Below are positions 35,901 to 46,800 of a stretch of 64,000 nt of DNA, piece after piece. Where the stretch lies: the NCBI RefSeq assembly GCF_932526225.1, contig NC_064045.1, positions 12,394,442 through 12,458,441 of the forward strand, in the 5' to 3' direction. Source of the DNA: Nematostella vectensis. Its lineage: Eukaryota; Cnidaria; Anthozoa; Actiniaria; Edwardsiidae. Positions within the stretch are counted from its first letter, which is position 1. Every line of letters begins with the position of its first letter. Made by a program: the position numbers and the translations under genes. The notes under the pieces were generated by a model, which was not told the DNA's origin, made no database searches, and saw only the letters and a program-made list of their open reading frames with translations.

Positions 35901-38900
35901 CTCCCCCAACTCTCCTGCTCTCCTGCCTTCTCCTGCTACTATACTGATGAAGTATCATTTATCCTATTTGTCATATTTTTATCTATTTTTAGTCAAATCA
36001 AGTACACCGCATTTCTGTATTCAGATAAGTTGGTCTGGTAAGCTTTATTCTTTCTTTTAAACTTTTTGTAAACATATTTGCAATAAAATTTAAAGTGAAT
36101 GATTTGCATTCAATATTCAAGTGATGTTTGTTGTAGGAGTGGGCTGGAGCAAGAAGACATGAGAATTCTTTACAAGTACCTGGTCACTAGCTTATTTCCA
36201 GCCACTATTGACAGTGAGGTAAGTCTCATATATTTGTTTAGAACAAATGTATAGCAAATTAGGTGTGTTCAACAAGAATCAAACTCCCTAAGAGATAGAA
36301 ACTTCAAACCTAAAACTTGAGTTTTTTAGGGTTTTCTGCACTTGGTTGTACTAGCTACACTTGTAGCAGAAATTTCATGATCATTTCAATGCAGAAATGG
36401 TGTCCTGTTTGTAAATCTACTTTTCTCTTGTTCGTACCAAGCTCAAGATACCCTTTGGCCAAAACCTTAAAAGGCCTTAATAGCCTAAAAGGGATAGAAG
36501 CATATGACTTTCCCTTCCTTTGGCTATACTGCCGTGCATATCATTATCAACATGTTCTCTCTGATCTCAGTTGGCAGATAGATCCTCACAAGGCTATGTG
36601 GTCATCCAACCTAAATCTCACCATGGCAGGTCTGCTTGATCATGAATTGTTTACATGTTCGGCTGAGATAAGGTCCAAACGGCTACCCAACTCACGATGT
36701 TCTCTAAATACCCATGTTAGGCTGAGATAAGTTCCAAACGGCCAACAGATAGCTACCCAACTCACGATGTTCTCTAAATACCCATGTTAGGCTGAGATAA
36801 GGTCCAAGCGGCCAACAGATAGCTACCCAACTCACAATGGTCTCTAAATACCCATGTTAGGCTGAGATAAGGTCCAAACGGCCAACAGATAGCTACCCAA
36901 CTCACGATGTCCTCTAAATACCCATACCTATAGCCCTTGGGTATTATTAGATATTATTATATTATTATTTTTAGATATTATTATATTATATTGCTAGTAA
37001 TTTATTCTTTGACTGCAAATGGGAGGAATGAACCAAATCTAACTTCTTTTAGGTTAAAACAATTCCCTAGATACCAATATATATGTTGTTAGAGCCTTTA
37101 CCAGCCACCATTTTGTTATCCTAGCAAAAAATAGTGTTAAAGAGAAGTATTCATTTCCATTCACTGATTTGGGGGAACCATTGCAATATTTTCTTTTATT
37201 GAATTTGGAAAATAAAGTATTAATTTTTTTGTAGATAAAAACAATAACAATGCTGTGGCTGAGAAGGGCTCTTTAAGTCCGTGAATCCGATTTGCGTGAC
37301 ACTGTTGTTTTGTTTTTATTTTGAATGTTTAGAACTCCCATCATTTTGGAAAATATACCTTGCCCAGCATTGTTTGATAACTTAGAAATATAAATGAGCT
37401 GATTTCATTGTAGGATGGATTAAATTTCAGCATGATTCAAACGGATTTAATTCGCATGCATGGGGGTTTCATAGCCTACAAAACCAGGCGTCACGCAAAT
37501 CGGATCGACTGGCTTTAAACATTTTATCTATTTTTTTTTCTTTTATCTGATTGTTTAACATCCACTTACTAATTTCAAGGTTTGTTACTGGACCTCCGGA
37601 CTTGAAGGACATCCCAACACCAAGAAAACCTCCCCGGATATTCGTGAACACCGACACTGAACAAGAGGAGCTGCTTCTAATTTGCTACAAGGTTTGCACA
37701 CAAGCAACACTGGCCACTGTCATTGTGCCATGTTTTTCAATAGATGGTTACACCATGGTAACACAATACTGTTTTGCAGGCTTTGGACGCGACCATTTGC
37801 CTGCTAGTTTCAGGTGAGTTTGACCACAAACACGCGCGTGTCTATGTGGATATACCCCCCTGCGCTTGACGTGTCTGGTCCTTGACGTGTCTGTATCTGG
37901 TTCAGAACAAAAATGATTAGTGAAAGCATAAGCTGATAGTCGTCATTACAAATAATTGTGAAAATAAAATAAGGAATGATAGATATACAAAGATAAAAAA
38001 AGTGTTTGAAAAATGCGCGCAAACCAACCAGCGTCATCAATCGAAATTGTGTAGAAACGGTGAGTGATGCGCGCAAAAGATAAAGGAACGCGCGTCATCA
38101 ATTGGAATTGTGAAAAAAACAATGAGTGATCCGCGCAAAAGATAAAGGACGCGCGTCATTACTTGGAATTGTGAAGGAAACAATGAGTGATGCGCGCAAA
38201 AGATAAAGGACGCGCGTCATGAATTGGAATTGTGAGGGAACAATGAGTGATCCGCGCAAAAGATAAAGGACGCGCGTCATCAATTGGAATTGCGAGAAAA
38301 CAATGAGTGATGTGTGCGAATGATAAACGAACGCGCGTCATCAATTGGAACTGTGAGAAAACAATGAGTGATGCGCGCAAATGATAAAGGAACGCGCGTC
38401 ATCGATTGGAATTGTGAAAAAAAACAATGAGTGATCCGCGCAAAAGATAAAGGACGCGCGTCATTACTTGGAATTGTGAAGGAAGCAATGAGTGATGCGC
38501 ACAAAAGATAAAGGACTCGCGTCATAAATTGGAATTGTGAGGGAACAATGAGTGATCCGCGCAAAAGATAAAGGACGCGCGTCATCAATTAAATTTGTGA
38601 GAAAACAATGAGAGATGTGCGCGAATGATGTATTCGCGTCATCAAATGTAATTGTGAGAGAATAATGAGAGATGCGCGAAAATGATAACCAAACGCGCGT
38701 CTTCAATTAAAATTGTGAGAAAACAATGAAAGATGTGCGCGAATTATGTATTCGCGTCATCAAATGGAATTGTGAGAGAACAATGAGAGATGCGCGAAAG
38801 TGATAACCGAACGCGCTTCATCAATCGGAATTTTGAGAAAACGATGAGTGATGTGCGTAAATGATAAACGAACGCGCGTCATCAGTTGGAACTGTGAGAA

Positions 38901-41900
38901 AACAATAAAGGCCCTGTCACACGTAGACTTTTCGGCTGCAACTTGTCTTGCAAAAAAATTGTTGCAGGTCGCACGCGTATTTTTTTGCGTGTGACACCTC
39001 CTTTGCAACTTGTTTTGCATTTCTCAAAGTCGCACGAAAAGTAGAATGCTCTTCTACTTTCTGTAACAAATTGTTTAAAGTCGCAGGAAAAACTTCACAT
39101 GTGACAGCGCGCGTTCGACCTGCAACAATTTTTTTGCGAGACAAGTTGCAGCCGAAAAGTCTACGTGTGACAGGGCCTTAAGTGATGCGCGCAAATGATA
39201 AACGAACGCGCGTCATCAATTGGAATTGTGAGAAAACAATGAGAGGTGTGCGCAAGTGATAAACGAACGCGCGTAATCAATTAGAATTGTGAGAAAACAA
39301 TGAGAGATGTGCGCGAATGATGAACGCGCGTCATAAAAAAAAATGAGAGATGTGTTAAAATAATAAACGAACGCGCGTCATCAATTGGAATTGTGAGAAA
39401 ACAATGAGAGATGCGCCCAAATGATAAGCAAACGCGCGTCATAAATTGTAATTGTGAGAAAACAATGAGAGATGTGCACAAATGATAAACGAACGCGCGT
39501 CATCAATTGGAATTGTGAGAAAACAATGAGAGATGCGCACAAATGATGAATGAACGCGCGTCATCAGTTGCAATTGTAAGAAAACAATGAGAGATGCGCA
39601 CAAATGATAAACGAACGCGCGTCATCAATTGGAATTGGGAGAAAACAATGAGAGATGCGCACAAATGATTAACGAACGCGCGTCATCAGTTGGAATTGTG
39701 AGGAAACAATGAACGATGTGCGCGAATGATGAATACGCGTCATCAGTTGGAATTGTGAGGAAACAATGAACGATGTGCGCGAATGATGAACGCGCGTCAT
39801 CAGTTGGAATTGTGAGAAAACAATGAACAATGTGCGCGAATGATGAACGCGCGTCATCAATTGGAACTGTGAGAAAACAATGAACGATGTGCGCGAATGA
39901 TGAACGCGCGTCATCAGTTGGAATTGTGAGGAAACAATGAACGATGTGCGCGAATGATGAACGCGCGTCATCAGTTGGAATTGTGAGGAAACAATGAACG
40001 ATTTGCGCGAATGATGAACGCGCGTCATCAGTTGGAATTGTGAGAAAACAATGAACGATGTGCGCGAATGATGAACGCTCGTCATCAGTTGGAATTGTGG
40101 GAAAACAATGAGTGATGCGCGCAAATGATAAACGAACGCGCGTTATCAATTGGAATTGTGAGAAAACAATGAACGATGTGCGCGAATGATGAACGCGCGT
40201 CATCAGTTGGAATTGCCATTTTGTTATCCTAGCGTTCCGCATCCTAGCTACGCCACGGCTCGTTTTAGATGAATATTTTTATATTCCTCCTTATAATTTG
40301 TCTTCCAATTTGGGGTAAAGACAAAGTGGCCGCGAAAAACCGGTTTTTATAGGAGCGCTTACACGACTCCTTTGTCACCAAGAGTTTTTTCCTTATCAAA
40401 TATCCCCTTTCAGCGCCATTCCCGACTCTGGACTTCTTCAAGAAGCTGGACATGTTTATTGGCCCGCAGCTCACCACACTTGCTAACGTCATCTGTGAAC
40501 AGTCCTCGAAAAAATCGCTAAGGTACAATTCGACCTTCTTCTTTTCAAGATTGTCAGCAATGTTCGAATAGCAAGAATGAGCCCTTTCAGTCATGTCTTT
40601 ATCTCAGCTCCGACCAGCTGTATCGCTACATTTACTTCAATCACACCTCCCCTAATCTCCCAACATTGACAGCAATGACCCCTTTCGGTCATGTCTTTAT
40701 TTCAGTTCCGATCAGCAGTATCGCTACATTTACTTCAACCACATGAACCTGGCCCAGAAGTCGACGATTCACTCCAAGAAGGCGTCCGTGGCGGGCGTGT
40801 CGCCCGAGATTATGAGACTCTTGGGTGACATCAGCGCCGACTTCAACAGGTACCAGAAAAAACAGGTCTGCACATGGTATTGGAGGCGCACAGGCAGGTA
40901 GCCCGGGGCTGTGGGGGGGGGGGGGGGGGGGGAGGGGGGTTGTGGCATTTAATTCAGTTGTTGAAGCGGTGGTTATGATGGTAATACCTGTGGTGATAGA
41001 ATTGATTATTTTTATGATATTGATATGTTGGTGGTGGTGATGATGATGATGATGATGATGATGTTGATGATGATGATGATGATGGTTGTACTCATGTTAT
41101 GAGTAATGATTATTGTGGTGGTAATTATTATTACGCAATCATGTAATCAGTTTCCAAGAAGACGGTGAGACGTACGTCAAGACGATGTCCGACTGTTGGG
41201 TCGTCGGACGAAAGTCAGACCAAAGAGAATTCTTCGTCATACTTAACCAGAAGAGCGCCAACCTCATAGAAATAAACGGTTAGTTAGGTTAGTCATCACA
41301 TAGTTGTTTTGAGACATAGCGTGTGTATGTTGCTCACTTGAAATGTACCACCCCATACCCCCCCCCCCCCCCCCCGCCACACAGACACACACACACACGA
41401 TGGCCGAAGGTCTACTTTCGGTTCTCAATAGACGTGCTATTTGTAGACAAAACTATAAAGCATAAGCTAGATCACTCTGGCATGCAGCCAAATCCAACAA
41501 TAAACGTCCCGTGGAGATACTGTAAAGTCATAAAAAATTCGTCTTTGTTCCCGTAAGGCATAACAGGATTGGCTGGATTACCTCATTGTTCTATTGTATT
41601 CTCGTTCTATTGTTTTGTTTCCCATTGATTTGTCTGTGGTGCATCAATCCAATGTGGTGAAATCTTCTGATAGCTTCTGCATGACTCTGTTGAGAAACAT
41701 TGAGCAACCTCATTAGGTTTATACATGAATTTGTGAAATAAGTATGTATTGGTGTTTTGGGGGCTTCAAGGGAGGGTCTTCTAAGAAAAATTGGCATTGG
41801 CTTTTATCGGGTAGAAGTAGAACGACTTTCTGCAACAATCTTTTTCGACAACTTGGATGATTTTGTTGCTCGTACTATATCACCGTACTATAAGATGATT

Positions 41901-42022
41901 TTATCGGGTTATACTGAGGAGTTGTTGATTGAGTATTAAGATTGCTTTTATTTGTTTATCTTGCAGAAGAAGTGAAGAAACTAAGCTCATGCCATTTTAA
42001 CAACATCTTCTTCATGGACTAG
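29998..42022 (+). CDS. CCZ1: Vacuolar fusion protein CCZ1, complete, 17 exons
   Basis: CCZ1 pairs with MON1 to form the guanine-nucleotide exchange factor that activates Rab7 on late endosomes. Exons: 29998-30075, 30238-30335, 32375-32468, 32852-32929, 34591-34638, 34716-34799, 35124-35175, 35244-35322, 35993-36037, 36137-36218, 36571-36629, 37580-37691, 37780-37813, 40414-40522, 40706-40849, 41151-41278, 41967-42022. All splice phases are consistent and total 1,380 nt (459 aa), close to the human length. The N-terminal longin region reads LVNFFIFNSTYGPREGE. Later diagnostic stretches are DDVLDNVLDAVLKQSYKMFK, EDMRILYKYLVTSLFP, PPRIFVNTDTEQEELLLICY, RYIYFNHMNLAQKSTIHSKK, SDCWVVGRKSDQREFFVILN and the terminus CHFNNIFFMD. 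The ATG lies inside a YY1-like motif. Introns are loaded with repeats, notably intron 4 (33-34 kb array) and intron 13 (38-40 kb satellite). Identity is secure; the start could shift to the second Met three codons on. Confidence 0.96.
31396..31652. mobile_element. MITE in CCZ1 intron 2 (first of two)
   Basis: Arms contain CCAAGCTCATTATATGTAAT and TTTGACGGTCAAAATTCAA, repeated in reverse complement at 31,588-31,652 (GAATTTTGACCGTCAAA, ATATAATGAGCTTGG). Arms about 50 bp, total about 257 bp, no coding capacity. Confidence 0.75.
31724..32031. mobile_element. MITE in CCZ1 intron 2 (second of two)
   Basis: Arms of about 65 bp: GTTGTCAGTGCAAACAGCAA, ATGGCAGGTCTACGACCAAA on the left and TTTGGTCGTAGAACTGCCAT, TTGCACTGACAAC on the right; outer ends share TATACACC. 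About 300 bp, no gene. Confidence 0.7.
32047..32300. repeat. About 33-bp tandem repeat, CCZ1 intron 2
   Basis: Degenerate units of GTGTGATTATTTAGTCTCTTTTAAGGTGATTA type, about 7 copies. Confidence 0.85.
32950..34420. repeat. 21-bp family array (CACAATAACCAGTTACACT) in CCZ1 intron 4
   Basis: Repeats of AGTCACAATAACCAGTTAC(A/T)CT alternate irregularly with variants TTTTGACAATGACCTGTTAC. The array is split by a 610-bp inverted-repeat element at 33,299-33,910. Confidence 0.95.
33299..33910. mobile_element. hAT-like MITE inserted in the intron 4 array
   Basis: Terminal inverted repeats CA(G/A)GGCTTCTGGAATTACGC at both ends (19 of 20 matching), with internal A/T-rich sequence and no transposase. 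TCTAGTCA occurs on both sides (33293-33300 and 33911-33918) and is once present in uninterrupted array units, so it is a target-site duplication of 6 to 8 bp, depending on whether the terminal CA is counted in the element. Confidence 0.8.
36657..36930. repeat. About 70-bp tandem repeat, 4 copies, CCZ1 intron 11
   Basis: Units: GGCTGAGATAAGGTCCAAAC, GGCCAACAGATAGCTACCCA, ACTCACGATGTTCTCTAAAT. The first copy lacks 11 bp. The array starts 28 bp after CCZ1 exon 11. Confidence 0.9.
37267..37524. mobile_element. Short inverted-repeat element just upstream of CCZ1 exon 12
   Basis: ATCCGATTTGCGTGAC near 37288 is matched by its exact complement GTCACGCAAATCGGAT near 37490; similarity extends to about 40 bp with mismatches on both sides. 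Total about 250 bp, so MITE-like. Confidence 0.6.
38037..40215. repeat. 60-65-bp satellite in CCZ1 intron 13
   Basis: About 30 units built from GCGCGCAAATGATAAACGA, ACGCGCGTCATCAATTGGAA and TTGTGAGAAAACAATGAG(T/A)GATG. Later units (39,700-40,080) form a homogeneous 58-bp subfamily (AACAATGAACGATGTGCGCG). The array is interrupted by a 270-bp MITE at 38,909-39,178. Confidence 0.95.
38909..39178. mobile_element. PIF/Harbinger-like MITE inserted in the CCZ1 satellite
   Basis: A 270-bp element with terminal inverted repeats of about 63 bp (start AGGCCCTGTCACACGTAGAC), one mismatch seen, and TAA on both sides (38906-38908 and 39179-39181). A 3-bp TWA target duplication is typical of PIF/Harbinger. 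No coding capacity. Confidence 0.85.
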
Positions 42023-43342
42023 ATGGCTCAAGATCGCACGTTAGAATTCAAAGATTGTACATAGAGATTATATTTGACTGATAAATTGTAAGTAGCGGTA
42101 TTGAAAACAAATTACACACGAGGTCTGGCCACTATTCGTTTTCAACACTATTTTTCTTCGATGGAAGTTTTAATACTTGTTTATGACAAGGCAATATTAC
42201 AGATTCAGCTTAGACCCATAAGGGTGCTAGGGCGAAGGGAATGATTAAAATTCAGTTGCTCCTTCCCTCCCCCCCCCCCCCCCCATAAAATGCAATATTC
42301 CCGAAAGCCACAGGCCATCTATGCCGATTTTTCAAGATGGCAGATAGCAAAATCTTAGTAAAACTTATTTTCCTTCACCATAAAAAAATCAATCAAAGAT
42401 GAACCGTTTATTGTTTGGACTGCTATATGAGCTCAATCAAAATCAACAATTCAATAATTAATTCCTTTTATTTTTACAGTAAAAACGTTATTTCTTTAGT
42501 ACTTTATCTTAATATATATTAAGAAATTGGACTCAAAAACACCTTATTTCTGCGCGAGATTGGTCTCGCCTTAGTTTGCATCCTTTGATTACAGTTCTCA
42601 AGATAAGGGAGGTCCTGTGTAATTGAAGCGCGAAAGCGAGGCTTAGGCATTGAGAAGTCGTTGCTTGTTTACAGCTGTCTATTTTCACCAAATTATTTAG
42701 CTTAGTAAAGCAAGTAACAGTAAAAGAAGTAAAACAAGTTGACGACTGCAGACTCTAACCTGCCATAGCCTTGCTTTTGCTACCAAATTACTCTGGGAAA
42801 CGGTCCTTAGGAACGATTAAAATATTTATATATTCAAACAAACAATTGTTCAAACAATCCTCTCTCCTTTTTCTTTCTATTATATTATACTATTCCTTAG
42901 TTACGCACTAATTGATAACATTTTAATCGGTCTTAGTGGCCGACCATTTTACTATTCAAGGCCCTACGGGTCTAAAATCATTTCCTGCATCGTTTGGTCC
43001 AGAGTCCCAACACAAGCCTCCCTAACAGGCGTTTTGAGGCAGTCGTCGCAGGGAGTGAGCGACCTGCCTTAAAATGCGTATGAGGAAGCATACCCCAGCA
43101 CATGATAAAAAATATCTTGGACTCCCCTGAAGGTTAAATGGTTCTCGACCAAAAACAAACGGTTATAAATAGTTTTAAAATCTATCATCAAACATCATCT
43201 CACAACCCCCTTGGCCCCAATGCATTTGCCACACAAACGCCAAAAATAAACGTTTGTTTTGCCAAGTTAATAAACTTTTTTTTTGGCATTATCATATCAT
43301 ATTATAATCATCCAGCCTTTTTTTCTACTCCTTGCTGCTGAT
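42023..43342. other. Intergenic between the converging ends of CCZ1 and COX10
   Basis: CCZ1 (+) and COX10 (-) are convergent here. A/T-rich, with a C14-like homopolymer at about 42,270. No gene or clear RNA seen. Confidence 0.5.
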
Positions 43343-43850
43343 GATGACATCATAAGTGGTGATAAAGCCTCAAAGCAGTGCAGGCTTCTAAAGAATGGTC
43401 ACCATAGTATTTCCACTACCACTCCTGAGAACTGTATTCAAACTTGCGCTAATGATGATTATGATGATGATGATGATGACATCATAAGTGGTGATAAAGC
43501 CTCAAAGCAGTGCAGGCTTCTAAAGAATGGTCACCATAGTATTTCCACTACCACTCCGGAGAACTGTATTCAAACTTGCGCTAGTGATGATTATGATGAT
43601 GATGATGATGACATCATAAGTGGTGATAAAGCCTCAAAGCAGTGCAGGCTTCTAAAGAATGGTCACCATAGTATTTCCACTACCACTCCTGAGAACTGTA
43701 TTCAAACTTGCGCTAGTGATGATTATGATGATGATGACATCATAAGTGGTGATAAAGCCTCAAAGCAGTGCAGGCTTCTAAAGAATGGTCACCATAGTAT
43801 TTCCACTACCACTCCTGAGAACTGTATTCAAACTTGTGCTATACTGTCGA
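43343..43850. repeat. About 130-bp tandem repeat, 4 copies, containing the COX10 stop codon
   Basis: Units contain TGACATCATAAGTGGTGATA, AAGCCTCAAAGCAGTGCAGG, CACTACCACTCC and GAACTGTATTCAAACTTG. A GATGATGAT run of variable length links the units. The COX10 terminal codons and stop (complement of TCAAACTTGTGC at 43828-43839) lie in the last unit, and the other units retain the same sequence. The open plus-strand frame through the array is a by-product. Confidence 0.9.
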
Positions 43851-46800
43851 CGAGTAACACCCCTTCTGTCTGCTTCTGTTTTGGCTTCTTATGAAACATG
43901 ACCAGCAACATCAACACAGGCAGATGGAGCAAACTGAACCGAAACAGTTTCCGGCTCGAATTACTGTCCGAGTCGCGGTAGAATTTGTAGGCAAGAAACG
44001 TGAGCCACGCGTTGAGAGGTAACGTATCAAGAGCCAGCCACCAGCTCGTGACGTCACACACGGGGAGCAGGGTGCATAGACCAATCAGAGACAAGGAGTG
44101 GCGTAATGCAACACGGCGGCACAGAGCCGGATCTGTCACGCACATCATACGGTAACCAGCTGAAAAAGAGAGGAAAACATAAACAAATGATTTTATTGTA
44201 CAGAGATTACTATACAATACCCTGGTTCCAGAGCATCGAACGTCTCTCTATTTAGTGAACCTAGCATAAATCAAAATAACTCTTCGAGAGGCCAGAGCTT
44301 CGTGACTTCGTGTACGTCTGAGGCTCTGGGACCATGGTAACTATAAAAGCATCTAAGGGCTTCACGTGCGTATGACTACGTCAATGTACAGATACAGATT
44401 TCTTCACGCAGTGTCACCAGTTTACTTCCGGAGGTCCGACGGAAACCTCAACCGTTAAAAGACAACATAATCTATTAAAATCCGCGCTAATTAACAGGCC
44501 ATCCGCTCTAAATTATCATCTCATCCACAAAGAAACATCAAATAGACATTTTGAAATATTTTTCGCGTTTTCATCGGTGATTGTTACGTAACCGACCGGA
44601 AGTAAACTGGTGACAATGCGGCTTTAACAATGAGTGTGAGTTGGTGTGTGTCAAAAAAAGATTGTACCGCCGACCAGCTTCCCCGGCGGTTCTTTTACGT
44701 CTTCAAACACTGACCAATGAAGTGCAGTGAGAGGCGGGACCCCCGTCTTAACGTCCTTATCCGAGAAGACGAGAGATTCAAAGTCCGCATTGGACAATAT
44801 TTTTTTTTTTACTAATTCTTGTTTTCTAAGTGTTTCAATTTTTGTCATAATCGTTATTGATAACGCGCGTCAATTCGATCATTTGCGCGCATCACTCATT
44901 GTTTTCTCACAGTTCCAATTGATGACACGCGTTCGTTTGTCATTTGCGCGCATCACTCATTGTTTTCTCACAGTTCCAATTGATGACGCGCGTTCGTTTA
45001 TCATTTGCGCGCATCACTCATTGTTTTCTCACAGTTCCAATTGATGACGCGCGTTCGTTTATCATTTGCGCGCATCACTCATTGTTTTCTCACAGTTCCA
45101 ATTGATGACACGCGTTCGTTTATCATTTGCGCGCATCACTCATTGTTTTCTCTCAATTCCAATTGATGACGCGTTTTCGTTTATCATTTGCGGGCATCAC
45201 TTATTGTTTTCTCACAATTTCAATTGATGATGCGCGTTCATCTATAATTTGCGCGCATTGCTCATTGTTTCTTGCAATCCAATTGATGAGGGTGTTCAAA
45301 TATCATTTGTTCGCATATCTATTTTTTCATGATTTCAGCTGATGAATTGCGTTAGTCTATCATCTGCGCGGGTTCCTTGATCATTTACAAGCATTGCTTA
45401 TTGTTACCACACAATTCCAATAGATGATGCAAATTTGTTTACCATTAGCGCGCCTTGCACATTGTTTTTGCTCACTGTTTTCTCACAATTTTAATTTGTG
45501 ACAAACGTTCGTTTGACATTTGCGTGCACTGTTCATTGTTCTCCCACACTTTGTAATTGGAAAAAGTGTGTCCCATGTAAACTTACTTATTTTGTACTTT
45601 TATTAACTATGAAGTAGAAAATGATTACAGACCTCTAGAGTAGTCTGGCCTTAGATTCCAGCTCAGTGCATTGAAGTGGGGGAACTGCCACGAGTACAGA
45701 AGACCCGCAAACACAAATGCTCCAGGATGAAGGGTGCCAGTACATGCCGCCCATCCCATAAGAGGAGGAAGAGCCCCTACTACAGACCCCACCCATGTAT
45801 TAGCGATACTGAGGCGCTTCATGGGCGTGTAAATGCATGTGTAGAGAGCAATGTTGAAAGCACCTGTGATAAACAATAACAGCTAGGATTACAATCACTA
45901 CTGTTGATTGCCAATTATGCATCCTTCCAAGAGAAAGTGGAAATGCTTCAAATCAATAATTAAAATCAAAAGGAGTCATTGAGGGTATAGATATAAAGGG
46001 AAATGGTTGAATAAACAGATATCACTGTTCCAGTCAAAGTGGGTTAGCTGCATTAAACAAAAAAACAAACATTTTTACCTAACAAAGCAGTGAGGGTGTT
46101 GACTTCGAGCAAGAGGGTAGCCACCCCTAGACTGCCGGAGACGACTCCAAATGACAGGACATGCAGAGGACTGAAAAAGATTTGAACACCATCAATCACA
46201 AGACTGATTGATTGAAAATTAGAGTGATGTGAAATGAGCCTTTAAAATCAATTTGTCCGGTAAAAGCACCTTAAAGTGCATGGTTAAATACGATAATAAA
46301 TGAGCACTCGCTAAGTACTGTATATAACACATAGAGAACCATACTCAGTTGTGCCTTAACTAAGGCACATGGTTATGTTCAACACAAAATAAAACTCACA
46401 TACGGTAATAGTTTAGTTAATAATGCTTTAGCTACAAGTTATGGAGATTTTGCCTAAAACATTTACACATTACAAAAATATAAGTTGAAATTGGGACACA
46501 AAACAAACCTTAGCAGGCCTCGGACAAGAACTCTGTTTTTAGTTCTGTTCATCTGTGAATCAAAGGGGACTTCCAACCACTGAAAAAATACAAGAAAAAA
46601 TACATTGGAATCTCCATATAATGGACCTTCATTAAGAGGCACACCACATAATGTACACATGGTGTTTAACACAGGTGCATAGCCAGGTTTAGTTGAGGGG
46701 CTGCGCAGTCATAGGTATCATAAGAAAAAAGCATAGTATTTGAAGGTTCCTTAATAAGAAATGACCCACTTTTTGGCCGCCAGGGGGGTGCATGCACCCT

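Noticed and set aside
38098-40242. Arg/Ser/Ile-rich frames ([11 protein letters not shown] type) across the CCZ1 satellite, and similar ones at 44.9-45.3 kb
   Set aside because: Repeat-derived, antisense to CCZ1, and shifting frame with unit length.
43283-43894. 203-codon plus-strand frame with four repeated blocks
   Set aside because: It is antisense to the COX10 3' end and follows the tandem repeat; no independent support.
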